DNA from: Humulus lupulus
Lineage: Eukaryota > Streptophyta > Magnoliopsida > Rosales > Cannabaceae
NCBI RefSeq assembly: GCF_963169125.1
Contig: NC_084797.1
Coordinates: 103,751,868 to 103,815,867, forward strand
DNA: 64,000 nucleotides
Direction: 5' to 3'
This document shows positions 1-12,194 of this stretch, in pieces. Below the pieces are notes generated by a model. The model ran no database searches. It saw nothing but the letters and a program-made list of their open reading frames with translations, and was not told the DNA's origin. Both the position numbers and the translations under genes were made by a program. Within the stretch, counting starts at the first letter, position 1, and each line of letters opens with the position of its first letter.

Positions 1-1771
1 TGTATCAAGTAACGACACAAGACAAAATTAACAAGATTAAGCTGAGTCATGGGATAGAGATGACCCCCGGGTTTTATGCTTCACCACCTTCGGAAGGCTA
101 ACGAGGTTGGGCTCCGTTGGAAGTTGACTTCGGGGCCTGGATGAGCATCTGAAAGCAGGTGCCTTCCTCCCACTGAACCAGTACTTCATAGACTTCCTTA
201 ATTACAGCGATCTGACTCCATTTAGCTCCCCCCAAATTCATATCGCCTCCTTGCGGGGTTAATACAATTATTCCTCTAGAACGAGTGGGAGGTACCCATT
301 ACAGTGGAAATTATGTATTTTTTCTGTCTGCAAGCCAATCCAGACACTAAAACATGAGGTGACGGTTTCTACACCTCGCCCGATGTCCTAAGTCTGCCAG
401 CGTCATTGACCTCCCAAGCCATCTGAATGACTGTAAAGATCAATTATTTATGTCAAACGAGTTCAAGAACTGCACTCACCGATACTTAAACCGTCCTTGT
501 AAGTTTCTTAGCTTCTTGAACTATTTACTCAAGTTCATTTTCCTATCCAAGCTAAAACTTATTTTGACCATGTTGTTATCTTGTGTAGCTATCTACAAGA
601 GAATGGAGCAGTTTGAGACCCTCAGAGGTCAATATCAGAATCTGGCAAGCATTTCTACTAAGAAGAAGGAGTATTAGGCAGTGGTCAATGATGCCACCAT
701 GGTGGCGTGTAAGCTAATCTAAAAGGATCAGACACAGGCCATCAAGCCTTGAGATCCTCTCCAGGAGCTTCCTTCGTTCGTCAATGAGGTTAAGGAAGAA
801 GAGGAGGTTGCACCATTGGTGCGTAAGAGAAAAGTTTCCTAGGATAGATAGGAATCTTTTCAAGGCCGCGTTGAATCGAGGGCAACAACTAGCACCTCTG
901 GCCAAGGTAATCAAGATAGGGAAATAAATCGGGAAGCTGCCTGTTTTAGGCTAGTCCAATTCAATCTGAGGCAGCTCATGAACCGGAATTCAATAGACCC
1001 AGACTTTGATGTAACTATACATCAGTGCGTCGACCAACTGGTTCTAAGTCATGATTTTTCCTATCCTAAATATACAATAGTTGTAGATAATACTTTACGT
1101 TTTAGGTCCACCGTTTTTGAAAAGTACAGTACAAACCTCTTATCATGGCCTTCACTGCGTCAGGGTACATTTACTTTAGGTATTAGGCAGGCTGAGCACG
1201 AGCTTAGTCCAGATAAGAAGCCCAAACCTTCTAGGTCCTAAGATTTAGTAATGCTAGAATCTCCCCCTCCCCCGATTATCTAAGAGTTAGATGTTATACT
1301 TAGCTCAGTCAATAATCCAGAACTGATAGTAGTAATTTCCTCCTCTAGTTCGGAGGGTAAGGTTCTTGTCCTTTTACCTTTTAATTTGTGTTATCTTCAC
1401 TAACACTTCTTGGACCAGACTTTTCTGCTCGCACTTTTGCAGACGAAGACATGAATCTAAAAGAGGCTTACAAAATTAGAACAAGCGTAAAACAACAAGA
1501 GGATCTTGAAGAAGATCACTCCAAGTGCTGGAGCCGCCATTGGGTATCTCATGAAAGACAAGGGTGCTAGCTCCTCCCAGAAGCAGCAGTAGCCTCAAGC
1601 CACCGTGGTCACAAACCTACTAGATCCTCCACCAGGTCCTCACGAGCCCACTTATATTTCACATGTGGTCCAAGCAAGAGCCCCACATGTTGTCCAAGCT
1701 GAAGCCCTGTTGGTAGTCCAAGTCGAAGCCATGAATATCACTATCCCAATTCCCCTCTTGAGGTGGGAAAA
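1..1771 (+). pseudogene. Remnant of the antisense extra ORF of an old Tat-type retrotransposon (5' part)
   Basis: Degenerate protein-coding remnant, read on the plus strand. Around 150-250 a short stretch (proline-leucine-asparagine start, then a hydrophobic 'FLNY' core) resembles the N-terminal domain of the antisense ORF at 24501-24743, which looks like the 'putative gypsy type transposon' domain (Transposase_28). Small open stretches at 450-677, 978-1241 and 1605-1847 are separated by stops and frameshifts. The position fits Tat-type architecture: integrase on the minus strand ends at 5542 and this plus-strand ORF lies beyond it, as in the better-preserved element at 21923-34758. The frame continues after the solo LTR at 1772-4087. 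Assignment of the individual fragments is inference; nothing here looks functional. Confidence 0.45.
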
Positions 1772-4087
1772 TGTAATGCCCTGGATAGCCAAGACCGCTA
1801 CACTGTGTATTTTTATAGGTGGAAGACTTGCTAATCAAGCCAACTAATTAAAAATGTGAATTCTAAAGTCATTAATGTGATAGGGTTAAAAGGTTATGGT
1901 CTCAAAAGATTCTTCCCATATAATTAAACATTTACACATGGGATCCCAAAAGAAATAGCATTTAAAAGTTGGTTTACAAAATTTCCAGTGTACAGAAAAC
2001 CACCAGCCTTTCTAAAGGAAAAACATAAGATTATGGTTTTCCTGTCCCTGTCTCCCCTCAACCATGGCGGCTGAGCAGCTGATCATGTACATTCTGCTCT
2101 CAGAGCTCTCCAAATCAGGGCTGATCAAGCTTGCCCTTGCCTTTACTTACACCACGAAGCACCCGTGAGCCAAGGCCCAGCAAGAAAACATATCATATTA
2201 TATAACAAGCAATAATAACATTTGGATAACCCTTTAAGCATGTTCATACACTTAACATACCACAATAATCACAAAGCATGGAGATTCAACTAAAGAGTTA
2301 GGTAATCATCACCCAGCTATACAACATAACAATCCACCAATCAAAAATAACAAACAAGTCACATAATAATCAGGGTCGACACCTTAGGTCGCACCCTCTG
2401 TTTACCCCACTGACTCCGGCCTGCTTAAATAGAGCTCAGTACATAATAAGCTGTCCTCAGCTACTAGTGGCCGAGCCGCACCCTATGCGCTAGTGTAAAC
2501 TTTGACACTCTTAGACCGTTGGTTTACTGTTTACATGGCGTAATACCATCCTTTACAAAGCATACAAAATAGGGAACCCTTAGTCCCATTATAAATCCAC
2601 AACCGGGTGCAGTTTTCTTACCTTTAATTCCCAAATTTACTGATTACGAGCGACGCCTCTCGAGCACGATCCACTTCCCGAGCCCTAGCTTAATACCTAG
2701 TCACAACCTAGATAGGGAGTACCATTAATAATCGCGTTAATATTTCTGGATGGAGTTCTAGCTTCCGGGACATCGAATTCCACCAAACACGGTGGTGGAA
2801 TCGATCCCAAGCACCCTAGGTTAAGTTCCCGCGCTTAAAACCTCCAAAAGATAAAAAATACCCTTAATGGTTGTGGCCCCTAAAACCCATGCCGCGGCCC
2901 GCCCCTGAAACAGAGGCTAGGCCTCCCTGAAGAAAGACATGCACCGCGGCCCTGCCCTGTGGCGCCGCGACGCTTCCCCACTGCAGAGCCTCCTCGGCTC
3001 TTCCTTACTTCGCAGGGCCGCGACACTCTAGAACAGAGCCGCGGCCCAGCCCTTCATGCCCATAAAATCCACCATTCCTAACATCTTATCCTTGCTCAAA
3101 ACTACCCCAAAGCACCCCAATTCAAAAACCCATTGATCACAAGACTTTTAACATGATTCTAGCAAAATAATCAAACAAACACCTAGCTTAAAAGCTCATT
3201 AGGATCCCATTTTGATTTCTGAAACCCAGTAGCTCAAGAACTCTAAAACTAGTCATGCAAACTCATTATTTAAACTCTAAATTATGAATTAAAGCTTACC
3301 TACTTTGATGAACCACTTCCTTAACAATTTCTAAGCTAGTACCCAAGCTTTCCAACTTCAATTCAGACCTTAAATTTCAAAACCACAACTACTCTTAGAA
3401 CCCAGCCAAAACACAGAATTCTAATAATCAAGAGTGTAATTAAGTCCTTACCTTAGCCCTAGTGAAGTTCCCTTAGCTAGAGCTGAGCTAATCCCTCAAA
3501 ACTTCAGCTCAAATCACGAGATTTCCAGCTGAGTTTCATAGATTCTAGTGGTTTTCCTTGAAAAATAAGAAGAAAGAAGGAGAGAGAGAGAGAAGAGAGT
3601 CGGTTCCTCCATTTCCACCAAGTTCTAAGGATTTTACTTAGTTTATCCTTAGGTAATTAAGTTAATCCCGAGGCTCGGGGTACCGAAAATGTCCCCGAGG
3701 GAAAAATGGTAAAATTCCCCAATATTCCCGCCTAAGCTTCCTAATCTCAAATATATCTCCAATTATTTATTTCCATTACCCAGTAGCCCAAATAATCATC
3801 TAATACCCGAAACACCCCTTGACTTGCCCCAATTCAAGTATTAAGCCCCGTTGTGACTTTCCCGCTAACTAGCTCCCTAGGATCGCCTCGAGTTGCACGC
3901 TGCAGATTTACCCACATAATAATGTAGTTCTCACAAATATAACATATAATCACATTTACATTCATATAACCATACAGGCATGTTTATCATATAATCACAT
4001 TTAATAAACTCACACATAAACCAATTATGCCCTCCCGACAAACTAATCAAGGCCCTTAAGCCATATTAGTGATTTTGGGTCGTTACA
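1772..4087 (-). mobile_element. Solo LTR, family E (chromovirus-like), reverse orientation
   Basis: A 2316-bp LTR beginning TGTAATGCCC and ending GGGTCGTTACA, flanked by a perfect 5-bp target duplication GAAAA (1767-1771 and 4088-4092). No internal domain is present, so it is a solo LTR left by recombination between two LTRs. It is reversed relative to the copy at 50829-53103: 50829 onward reads as the complement of this copy's right end. It holds a GA-rich microsatellite near 3570-3600 and boxes shared with the other chromovirus-like LTRs here (near 2160-2195 and 3850-3900). It interrupts the antisense-ORF relic of the old Tat element. Confidence 0.92.
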
Positions 4088-4870
4088 GAAAATATCCAGA
4101 GCCTCTGCATGGTTCAGTTTAGGATATTTTGAGCCATCTGATGAAGCATACGAGTGTGGTCAGCATTAAATAGTTGTGGGCTATTGATTCGATACCATCA
4201 ACGACTGTCCTCGACTCTGCGTTGGGGATGACTCTGACGATAAGTATTATACTTATCCTCTTATTTTACTTCAATGCCTTCAAAAACTAACCCCTCTTTA
4301 TTCATTGTTTGCAGTGGTTTATGGATCAGATCATGGCATCGCTCCAGTCTAAGCTGAGGTTGATGAGGCCATGATCGCCCTCAGAGAAGCAAAGGTTGCT
4401 TTGGATGAAACCAATAATGCCCTGAAGACCTCCTAAGAGAATGTTTGAAATGCCAAATCATAAGCCTTGGATATAATCAATAGTTGGAGTAGCTTTAGCT
4501 CGGGGTTAATGATCTTAAGTATAAGATTGTGGAGGTCGACAGTCTCAAGCCAATGAAGATGTAGCTTAAGTGAATAACTCCCTTGAAGAGATGTTTTACT
4601 GGTGCAAGGCATTCAACTAGGAAGTGGATTTATCATTCCTAGACGTGAAACTTTTGAGGCCTGCCGATACTGTCAAGGCTTTTGGAGCTATAGGAGGCGC
4701 CAGGGAGGAAGAATTGTCATCTTAGAAGAAAGTTACCAGAGCTCAGAGATAAAGGGGGACCTCTTTTATAGATATATATATATATTTTTACTTTCCTTCC
4801 TTGGGTGCCTGGAGCCCTTTGTATGTGGGCCTTTTAGGTCGAGACAATTTCTCCTTGGCTTTTAATTCGA
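4088..4870 (+). pseudogene. Remnant of Tat-type antisense ORF (coiled-coil C-terminal part)
   Basis: Continuation of the plus-strand relic after the solo LTR. Around 4340-4430 it encodes a short alpha-helical, Glu/Ala/Leu-rich stretch, and 4590-4730 encodes a tail with an aromatic start and a run of acidic residues. This matches the order coiled coil then short C-terminal tail seen in the antisense ORF at 25763-26260. Stops and frameshifts are frequent. The antisense-ORF assignment rests on position and composition more than on residue matches. Confidence 0.4.
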
Positions 4871-5540
4871 GGTTAATTTTACCCTCAATATAATTCACAT
4901 ATTTTGGTACATCTATAATATTTTGTTTACCCCCCTTTTCTATCAAGTATTTATGTTTGTGAACATTCAAAGTCCTTATACATCCAAATAGTTATAGGGG
5001 TTAATGTTTGATCGAGGTATTGTTGCTTGATGGTTCGCTCGGTTAATTTATGGTCGGTGACTTGGTTATTTCTAGGAGTTTGATTACCTATTCGCGTATA
5101 CCTGGTAGGGATTAGGCCTTGGACCTGGTTTAGCTCTACGATTTTGTACTTAGTCAAATTCTAGGACATTGTTTGCTATGCTTTGAATTTTATTAACTTA
5201 GTTTGTATTTGGAATTTTTTCTTTTTGAAAACTCGAGCTTTAATGAGCCGTAGAGCTATCAATTTTCCAAATTCTAAGTTGCAAATTTTTTATTGTCAAA
5301 TGTTTCAAAGAATATTCGAGGGTTATATGTCTTCCAAGCGATCATAATTTATAAATATTTTCGATTTCTTTTATATAGTCAAACCTTAATGAATTACAAG
5401 AATAAAAAAGATAAACTTGGTCCCATGCTTAAAATACATAGCAACCCTTTATTATTCGAATTCAAACAAAATGAAGTGGCTTTTTATAAATAAGCCTTAC
5501 AAAAAACAAAACACATTAAATCTAACAAAGATGTCCTATT
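4871..5540. other. AT-rich spacer downstream of a minus-strand integrase
   Basis: No credible coding sequence. In the Tat layout this is the spacer between the end of integrase (5542, minus strand) and the end of the antisense ORF. It is AT-rich with a short TA microsatellite near 4770-4785. I see no clear tandem array here, unlike the equivalent spacers at 26840-27065 and 35288-35735. Confidence 0.4.
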
Positions 5541-7093
5541 ACTAAAAATAATTTTTGAGATGTAGAGCGTTCCAAGTTTGTGTAACAAATTCTCCACTTA
5601 ACCGAGCTAGTTTGAAGGTTCCATCCCATAAGATCTCCATGATCTGATAGGTTCCTTCCCAGTTTGATCCCAATACAACTTCTTTAGGGTCTTTGTTAGC
5701 TAGAAACACCAATCGGAGAACCAAATCCCCAGCTTGAGTTTACGCACATTGACTTTTAAATTAAAATATTGAGCTACTCTTTGCTGATAATGGCCGAGCT
5801 TCAACTGAGATTCTTCCCTTTGCTCTTTAATTTGATCCAGGGATGCATTATGCATGTCATGATTTTGATCCTAGTTGTAGGTCCTTTGCCTATGTGATGT
5901 CACCAGAGCCTCTATTGGGAGCATAGCCTCGCTACCAAAACTCAGAGAGAAGAGAGTATGCTTAGTAGAAGTGTGATGTGAGATTCTGTCGGCACAGAGC
6001 ACTTACGGGAGCTATTCAGGCCATAGTTTCTTAGCATCTTCTAGTTGTTTCATTAAGCTTGCCTTTGAGGTTTAGTTTACTGCCTCGACTTTCCCATTAG
6101 CTAGAGGGTACACCACTGAAGAGAAACTCTTCATTATGCCATATGTCTCGCAAAAAATTTGTGAATAGGTCGTCAAATTAAGTTTCGTGATCTGACACAA
6201 TCCTATTTGGGAGTCCAAAATGGCATACGATGTGTTTCACGACAAAATCTAGCACTCTTTTCTAGGTTATAGTCGTCAAAGGCTTGACCTCAACCCACTT
6301 GGTAAAATAGTCTATTGCAACAATTACATAGCAAACTCCTCCTTTTCAAGTTGGCAACGAGCCGATTAAGTCAATCCCCCATAGCGAATTTCAAGGGTGA
6401 GGAGATCATGGTTAACTCCATGGGTGAGACTCAAGCAATGGTGGAAAAATATTGGCATTTGTCACGCTTGAGGACATATGAGGCTGAGTCCTTTTTCAGG
6501 GTGAGCCAGTAATATCCTTGCCTTAATGCCTTTAGAGCTAAGTATTTGCCCCCAGCATGGTCTCCACAAAATCCTTCATGGATTTCTCGGAGGATAGCCT
6601 ACTCTTCCTCAAGTAAAACTCCCTTAGGAGGGGTAAAGAATGACCTCGCCTATAGAGAATTCTGTCAAACATAATGTACAATGAGACCTGGTACAACAAC
6701 TTTTGTGCATTCTTTCGACCGTCTCGCAGTTTTTTGATCACTAGTTATTCAACTATGGGAGTTATCCAGGTAGGTTCTTCACAAATCATTCCAAACTTAA
6801 CTGGCTCTTCATTGATGCTTGGTTTACCCAAGAATTCTACAAGTACAACATTTAATGTATCCGCTTCTTTGGTTGTAGCGAGTTAGGCTAAAGAATCTGC
6901 ATTTGTATTCTGCTCGCGGGGGACCAGCTCGATGGAATAAAACTCAATTTCTGATAGTTTGCATTTAACATTAGCTAGATAAGCTGCCATTTTGATTCCT
7001 CGAGCTTGGTGTTATCCTAATACCTGGCTAATTACAAGCTAAGAATCACTAAAGCATTGGATTTCCCTTGCTTTCAGCTCCTTCACTACTCGA
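5541..7093 (-). pseudogene. Decayed RNase H-integrase of a Tat-type Ty3/gypsy element
   Basis: Read on the minus strand, the order is: part of RNase H (about 7090-6900), an integrase N-terminal segment (6741-6538), the catalytic core with its 'WVE' and 'ISD'-like segments (about 6330-6050), and the integrase C-terminal domain (5724-5542), which retains the 'GDLVL...NWEG(P/T)YQ' type motif and ends with a His-Leu-Lys-Asn-Tyr tail. Each part aligns by eye with the intact frame at 29209-27392. Multiple stops and frameshifts make it non-functional. It stops abruptly near 7093, where plus-strand RT sequence begins. Confidence 0.75.
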
Positions 7094-8118
7094 GAATGGG
7101 GTCATACGGGAGGCCCAATATCCTAAGTGGTTAGTGAATCTGGTGCTAGTCCCATAGCCTAACAAGACCTGGAGGACATTCATTGATTTCACTAACCTTA
7201 ATAAGGCATGCCACAAGGACTATTCCCCTTTGCCGAGGATTGAGCAAAGGTAAGATGCTACATCCAGGTATGAGCTTTTAACATTCATGGATGCATACTC
7301 GGAATACAATCATATTTCCATGCATGTCGCAGACCAAGAGAACACCAGTTTCTGAATAGACAAAGGCGTCTATTGCTACAAGGTTATGTGGTTTGTCCTG
7401 AAAAATGTAGGGGCCACATTGGTGGACAAGATATCTTGTTCAAGAACAAACTTGGCCGGGACAAGGAGGTTTACATGGATGACATGCTGGTCAAATCTAA
7501 AACAACCTCAGAGCATGTGAAAGACTTGGCAAAAGAATTCTTAGTTCTGCACGGGTTCGGGATGAAACTGAATGCTCGAACATTCACGTTTGGAGAAGCC
7601 TCCGGGAAGTTTTTGGGATTCATTGTGAGTGCCTGAGGAATTTAACCAAACCCCAAAAAGATCAAAGCATTGATTGAGATGCCATCCTCCAGGAAGCACA
7701 AAGATGTGCAAAGTCTGACTAGTCGAATAATGGCTCTCTGCCACTTTGTATCAATGGCGAATGAAAAGTGCATACCTTTCTTCAACACCCTCAGAGGAGG
7801 TCAAAGATTTGAATGGAGGGAGGAATGTGAGCAAGCTTTCCAAAAACTTAAGGCGCACATGGTGAATCCTCCATACTATCAAAGATTGTAGACGGAGAAC
7901 CATTATTCCTCTACATGGCCATCACAAAGCATGCCAGCCGTGCAGGGCTAGCATACAAGGAAGGCCGCTCCCAAGATCTAGTCTACTACGTCACCAAGTG
8001 ACTCCTCGGAGCAGAATCAAGATATCCGCTCATGGAAAAGCTAACTTTCTATTTTAGGATGGCTTCAAGGATGCTCATGCCCTATTTCTAGGCACATGCC
8101 TTCATAGTGCTCACCAAC
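7094..8118 (+). pseudogene. Decayed reverse transcriptase and start of RNase H, Tat-type (host copy A2)
   Basis: Plus-strand remnant of a Ty3/gypsy RT. Recognisable are the 'DFTNLNKACHKD' block (about 7175-7215), the domain A block near 7285-7320 and the active-site Tyr-Met-Asp-Asp at about 7472-7483. The thumb and connection follow (7541-7891), then the start of RNase H up to 8118. Stops and a deletion just before the YMDD break the frame. The frame is interrupted at 8118 by the Athila-like element and resumes at 20364, so it is the insertion host. Confidence 0.8.
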
Positions 8119-9579
8119 TGATAACTCTTGAATAAAGAGTTATTTCATGTGCTTTTGAACTTATAATTGGGAAAAAAATCGAGGGTGATGTTTGTTTATT
8201 TTTAGCTTTTGTAGCTAACTTTGGTATTTTTATGATCATAGTTAAGTATAGTTATTTTTGTAGGTTTTAATAGCTAATGGGTTGAAGATAATAGTTTCAT
8301 GGATAGATATTTGTACAAAGAATGAACTAACATGTGAAACTATCTAAGTTGAATTTTGTTGGCTGAATTAGCAGGTTTGCAACAACAAAGTAGATTTTGC
8401 TGAAGCATTTTGGTCAGGCAGCTTTTGGACACCTAGGTGTACTTGGAAAGTCAATGGGTGAGCTGGAATAGTGACTGAGGTGGCAAGTACAGAAAGCATG
8501 AGTAAAAAATTGGGAGTAAATGTCAAAAGAACAAAGGAGACCCATGTATATACCAAAAGGAGGGGCAATATTGTACTTACATGGCCAAATTTGGAAGCCT
8601 TTATGTACTTAGAGAGGGTCAGCTGCATATTGAGAGAGTCTGCAATTTTTGGAAAAGAAGCAACAAGAAAGAAAGAGAGAAGAAACCAGAAATTAGCCAA
8701 GAAAGGAGGAGAACGAAAAAAGAAGCTCAAGCATCATTTGGATTTGTTCTTTCTCCTGTTTCTAAACTTCATTATATATTTTCTAAGTTTAATTCTGATC
8801 TAAATATTTATGGGCTGTATTGAATATGGATTAATGCTTTTTAACTCATCCATGAACTAATTTTTGTGTGGCTTGAATGGTTGATGAACTCTATGTTATA
8901 GTGTAATAATTTCTTGCACCTTATTTTAGTTAAATCTCTCTTGTTCATTCAAGTGTGCTTATTATTATTCTCTTGTTGTTGTTTGGCCAGCAATGGCAAG
9001 ATATGTAATTATATTTAATGATGGAATTGTAAAGGAAAGAACTTGGATGACATAAGTCATAATATAGGTTAGATTATGTTAGTAAGTAACATAGGGATGT
9101 GTTATTTGCTTAGCGTAACTTTTGAGAATTGAACCTTGAATTTTCTTTTTTAAATCTGATTTGGCATAGGAATATGTTTAATAAGGTAAAATAATTAATA
9201 TCATAAAATTTGGGAAAGTTTTACGAATTTTTAGTGAATTCTTGTTAACCTGGGAGTTTTGCTAAAATATTCATGAAACAATCTGTTCAGGATAACCAAC
9301 ATAGCAGAAATCAACAATTCAAGTCCATTTTACAATCCATATATTTCTTTCAAAATTTCTTTGTTCAGTTCAGTTTATTTTCAATATTTTTTGTCTCTTT
9401 AATATTTCGTTTAGGTTATAACCTACCCATTCGATTGTTAGTACTTTTAAGTTGTTCAGTAATTGTTTTGCCTATTTTTCTATTTCGCAATCCTTGTGGA
9501 GACGATCTACTTATCACTGTATTACTTGTGTGATTACGTGCACTTGTGTATTTAAAATTAATCAAAATTTATCACAACA
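8119..9579 (+). repeat. 5' LTR of Athila-like element F
   Basis: A 1461-bp LTR matching 16478-17207 plus 19649-20358 on the right. The first 26 bases contain a perfect inverted repeat AACTCTT/AAGAGTT separated by five bases. The ORF-like stretches at 8368-8803 lie inside the LTR on both strands and are not credible genes. The LTR ends directly before the primer-binding site. Confidence 0.9.
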
Positions 9580-9605
9580 AGTTTTTGCTACCGTTTTCGG
9601 GGATT
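9580..9605 (+). other. Primer-binding site of element F (degenerate tRNA-Asp type)
   Basis: The bases right after the 5' LTR (a short T-run, then GCTACCGTTTTCGGGGAT) look like a mutated form of the Athila primer-binding site, which is usually complementary to tRNA-Asp. The match is imperfect, in line with the decay of the rest of the element. Confidence 0.6.
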
Positions 9606-9704
9606 GGAACTAGAAATTTGTGTAATATAAATTACGTGCAATTTTTTTTCTTTGTTGTTCTCACCTTGTTTGCTTGCTCATGTGTTTTCTCAGGGATCTA
9701 CTGT

Positions 9705-11480
9705 ATGAACAAGCAAGAAGACAATGAGCTAGCTCCTATTGACACTGAGATTAAACGAACAGTTAGAAGAAGACTAAGGGAACAATGGGCTCAAATTCAC
9801 CTTGCTATGGCTCAAGAAGGTGAAGGGGTTGGGGAAATTAGAGTTCAACCCATGCTTAATGCGACTAAGGGAGTTGTTAGTGAAGTAGCTAATGCTAATA
9901 ATGTTGCTAACACGATTGCTATGGCCGATGATAGAGAGAGAGCCATAAGGGAGTACGTTGCCCCAATGTTTAATGAGCTGAATCCTGGTATTGTTAGGCC
10001 CAAAATTCAAGCTGCTCAGTTTGAGTTGAAGCACATGATGTTCCAAATGTTGCAAACAATGGGTCAATTTAGTGGGCTGCCTACTGAGGATCCTCATCTT
10101 CATCTTCGTTCATTATTGTCGGTGAGCGGTTCATTCAAGTTCCAAGGTGTTACTGAAGAGGCACTAAGGTTGAAAATGTTTCCCTTCTCTTTGAGGGATC
10201 GGGCTAGAGCTTGGTGAAACACCCTTCCTCTCGACTTGATGACTACATGGAATGAGTAGGCTGAAAAACTCTTGATGAAGTACTTTCCTCCTACCAAAAA
10301 TGCCAAAATTCCCAATGAAATCATGTCTTTTCAATAGCTAGAAGATGAATCCTTTTGTGAAGCTTGGGAGAGATTCAAAGAGTTATTGAGGAAGTTCCCA
10401 CACCATGGGATTTCACATTGTATACAAATGGAAACATTCTATAATAGGCTCAATTCTTCCACTCGCATGGTGTTGGATGCTTCAGCTAATGGGGCTATTC
10501 TCTCTAAGTCCTACATTGAAACCTATAAGATTTTGGAGAGGATTGCTAGCAACAATTACCAATGGTACAATGTTAGAGCCTCAACAAGTCGAAAAATGGC
10601 TGGTGTACTTGAAGTGGATGCATTGACAACTTTGACCCCTCAAGTTTCATCCATGACTAACCTTCTCAAGAACATGAGTTTGGGGGGAATGGTACAAGTA
10701 CAACCAGCTGCTATGGGACAAGTTTTTGATGTATCTTGTGTTTATTGTTGAGATGGGCACACATTTGAGAGTTGTCCTTCGAATCCCACTTGGTTTGTTA
10801 TGTGGGGAATCAAAATGCCAACCATAATAACCCATATTCAAACTCTTATAATCCGGGGTGGAGGCGAAATCCAAATTTCTCATGATGGGTCAAGGAGCTA
10901 GTTCAAGTGGAGCACCAATGCAAACACAAGCCTACATATCCACCGGGGTTTTCTCAACAATAGCCAAGAGCTCAACCACCCCCTCCTCAAGTGTCTCAAC
11001 AAGCTCTTTGAAGAGTTTAATGAAAGAATATATGGCCAAGAATGATGCTGTGATTCAGAGCCAAGTGGCATCCTTGAGGAACCTAGAAATTCAAGTGGGG
11101 CATCTAGCTAATGAGCTAAGGAATAGACCACAAGGCACCTTGCCTAGAGATACCTAAAATCCAAGGAGAGATGGTAAGGAGCATTGCAAGGCGGTTACCT
11201 TGAGGAGTGGTAAAAATCTGTAGTTGATTGAGGATAATTCTAAGAGAAATAATGAGCCCACTTCAATCCAAAGTAGTTTTTGAAAGGAAGACAAAGCTGT
11301 TAGTTCGAAAATGTCAAATGCTAATACTGAAGCAATTACTGCAACAATTCCTCAACAAAATGCAACAGAGAAGCCTATGAGTAAGCCACCTCCACCATTT
11401 CCTTAGCGTTTTAAAAAGCAGCAACAAGATGGTCAATTTTGAAGATTTTTAGATGTTCAAAATTAGCTTCACATCAATAT
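9705..11480 (+). pseudogene. Athila-like gag (decayed)
   Basis: Starts at an ATG at 9705 with an acidic N-terminus. The capsid-like region (about 9960-10600) contains a 'DPHLHL' segment, a 'FPFSLRDRARAW' block and a 'CEAWERFKELLRKFPHHG' block typical of Athila Gag. The frame 9705-10751 holds stops at 10215 (TGA), about 10257 (TAG) and about 10336 (TAG), plus a TGA at about 10749 inside the single zinc knuckle (10734-10775). After the knuckle the frame shifts. An Ala/Ser/Thr-rich region follows (10858-11157), then a proline-rich linker with further stops. Confidence 0.85.
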
Positions 11481-11484
11481 ACCG

Positions 11485-12190
11485 TTGGTGGAAGCTTTGG
11501 AGCAAATGCCCAACTATGTTAATTTTTTTAAGGATATTTTAACTAAAAAGAGGAGGCTTGGAGAATTTGAAACAGTGGCTTTGACTAAATTTTGTAGTGC
11601 TATATTAAAGAATAAAATTCCTCCTAAATTGAAAGACCTAGGCAGCTTTACAATCCCTTATTCTATTAGTGGTAGAGATGTTGGTAGATCACTTTGTGAG
11701 TTGGGGGCTAGTATCAATTTGTTGCCCATGTTGATTTTCAAGAAGTTGGGAATTGGAGAAGCAAGGCCAACCACAGTCACTTTGCAACTAACAAATCGTT
11801 CTATCAAACAACCAAAAGGAAAAATTGAAGATGTTCTAATGCAAGTTGATAAATTCATTTTTCTGGCTGATTTCATCATTCTTGGTTATGAAACGGATAG
11901 AGATGTTTCTATTATCTTGGATAGGGCGTTTCTAGCTACCCAGAGGACATTGATTGACGTATAAAAAGGGGAGCTTACTGTGAGGGTTAATGACCAACAA
12001 GTGACTTTTAATGTGTTCAACGCTATGAAGTTTTCAGATGAGATTGAGGAATGCTCTCAGTTGAGTGTAATTGAGTCAATTGTAGCTGAAAAATTCCACA
12101 AGGAAGTTTTTAAATATGGAGTGGGGGTAAGGTCACTTGAAGAGCTTGAAGACTTAAGTGATGAGGAAGAAAACCAAGTTACATGGGTGT
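11485..12190 (+). pseudogene. Athila-like protease region (decayed)
   Basis: Continuation of the Gag-Pol polyprotein. A linker beginning around 11490 with 'EALEQMPNYVNF' leads to a retroviral aspartic-protease fold whose active-site block reads Leu-Cys-Glu-Leu-Gly-Ala-Ser (about 11692-11712). The codon at 11698-11700 is GAG (Glu), where this family normally has Asp, so the catalytic residue is lost. A TAG at about 11962 ends the first stretch and 11980-12192 continues in the same style. Downstream is RT. Confidence 0.8.
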
Positions 12191-12194
12191 AGTC

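Noticed and set aside
3565..3600. GA-repeat as regulatory element
   Set aside because: A microsatellite also seen in the related LTRs (about 51330 and 54350); no further evidence of function.
8368..8823. Small genes of 80-120 codons on both strands
   Set aside because: They lie inside the Athila LTR, overlap each other and recur, disrupted, in the right LTR.
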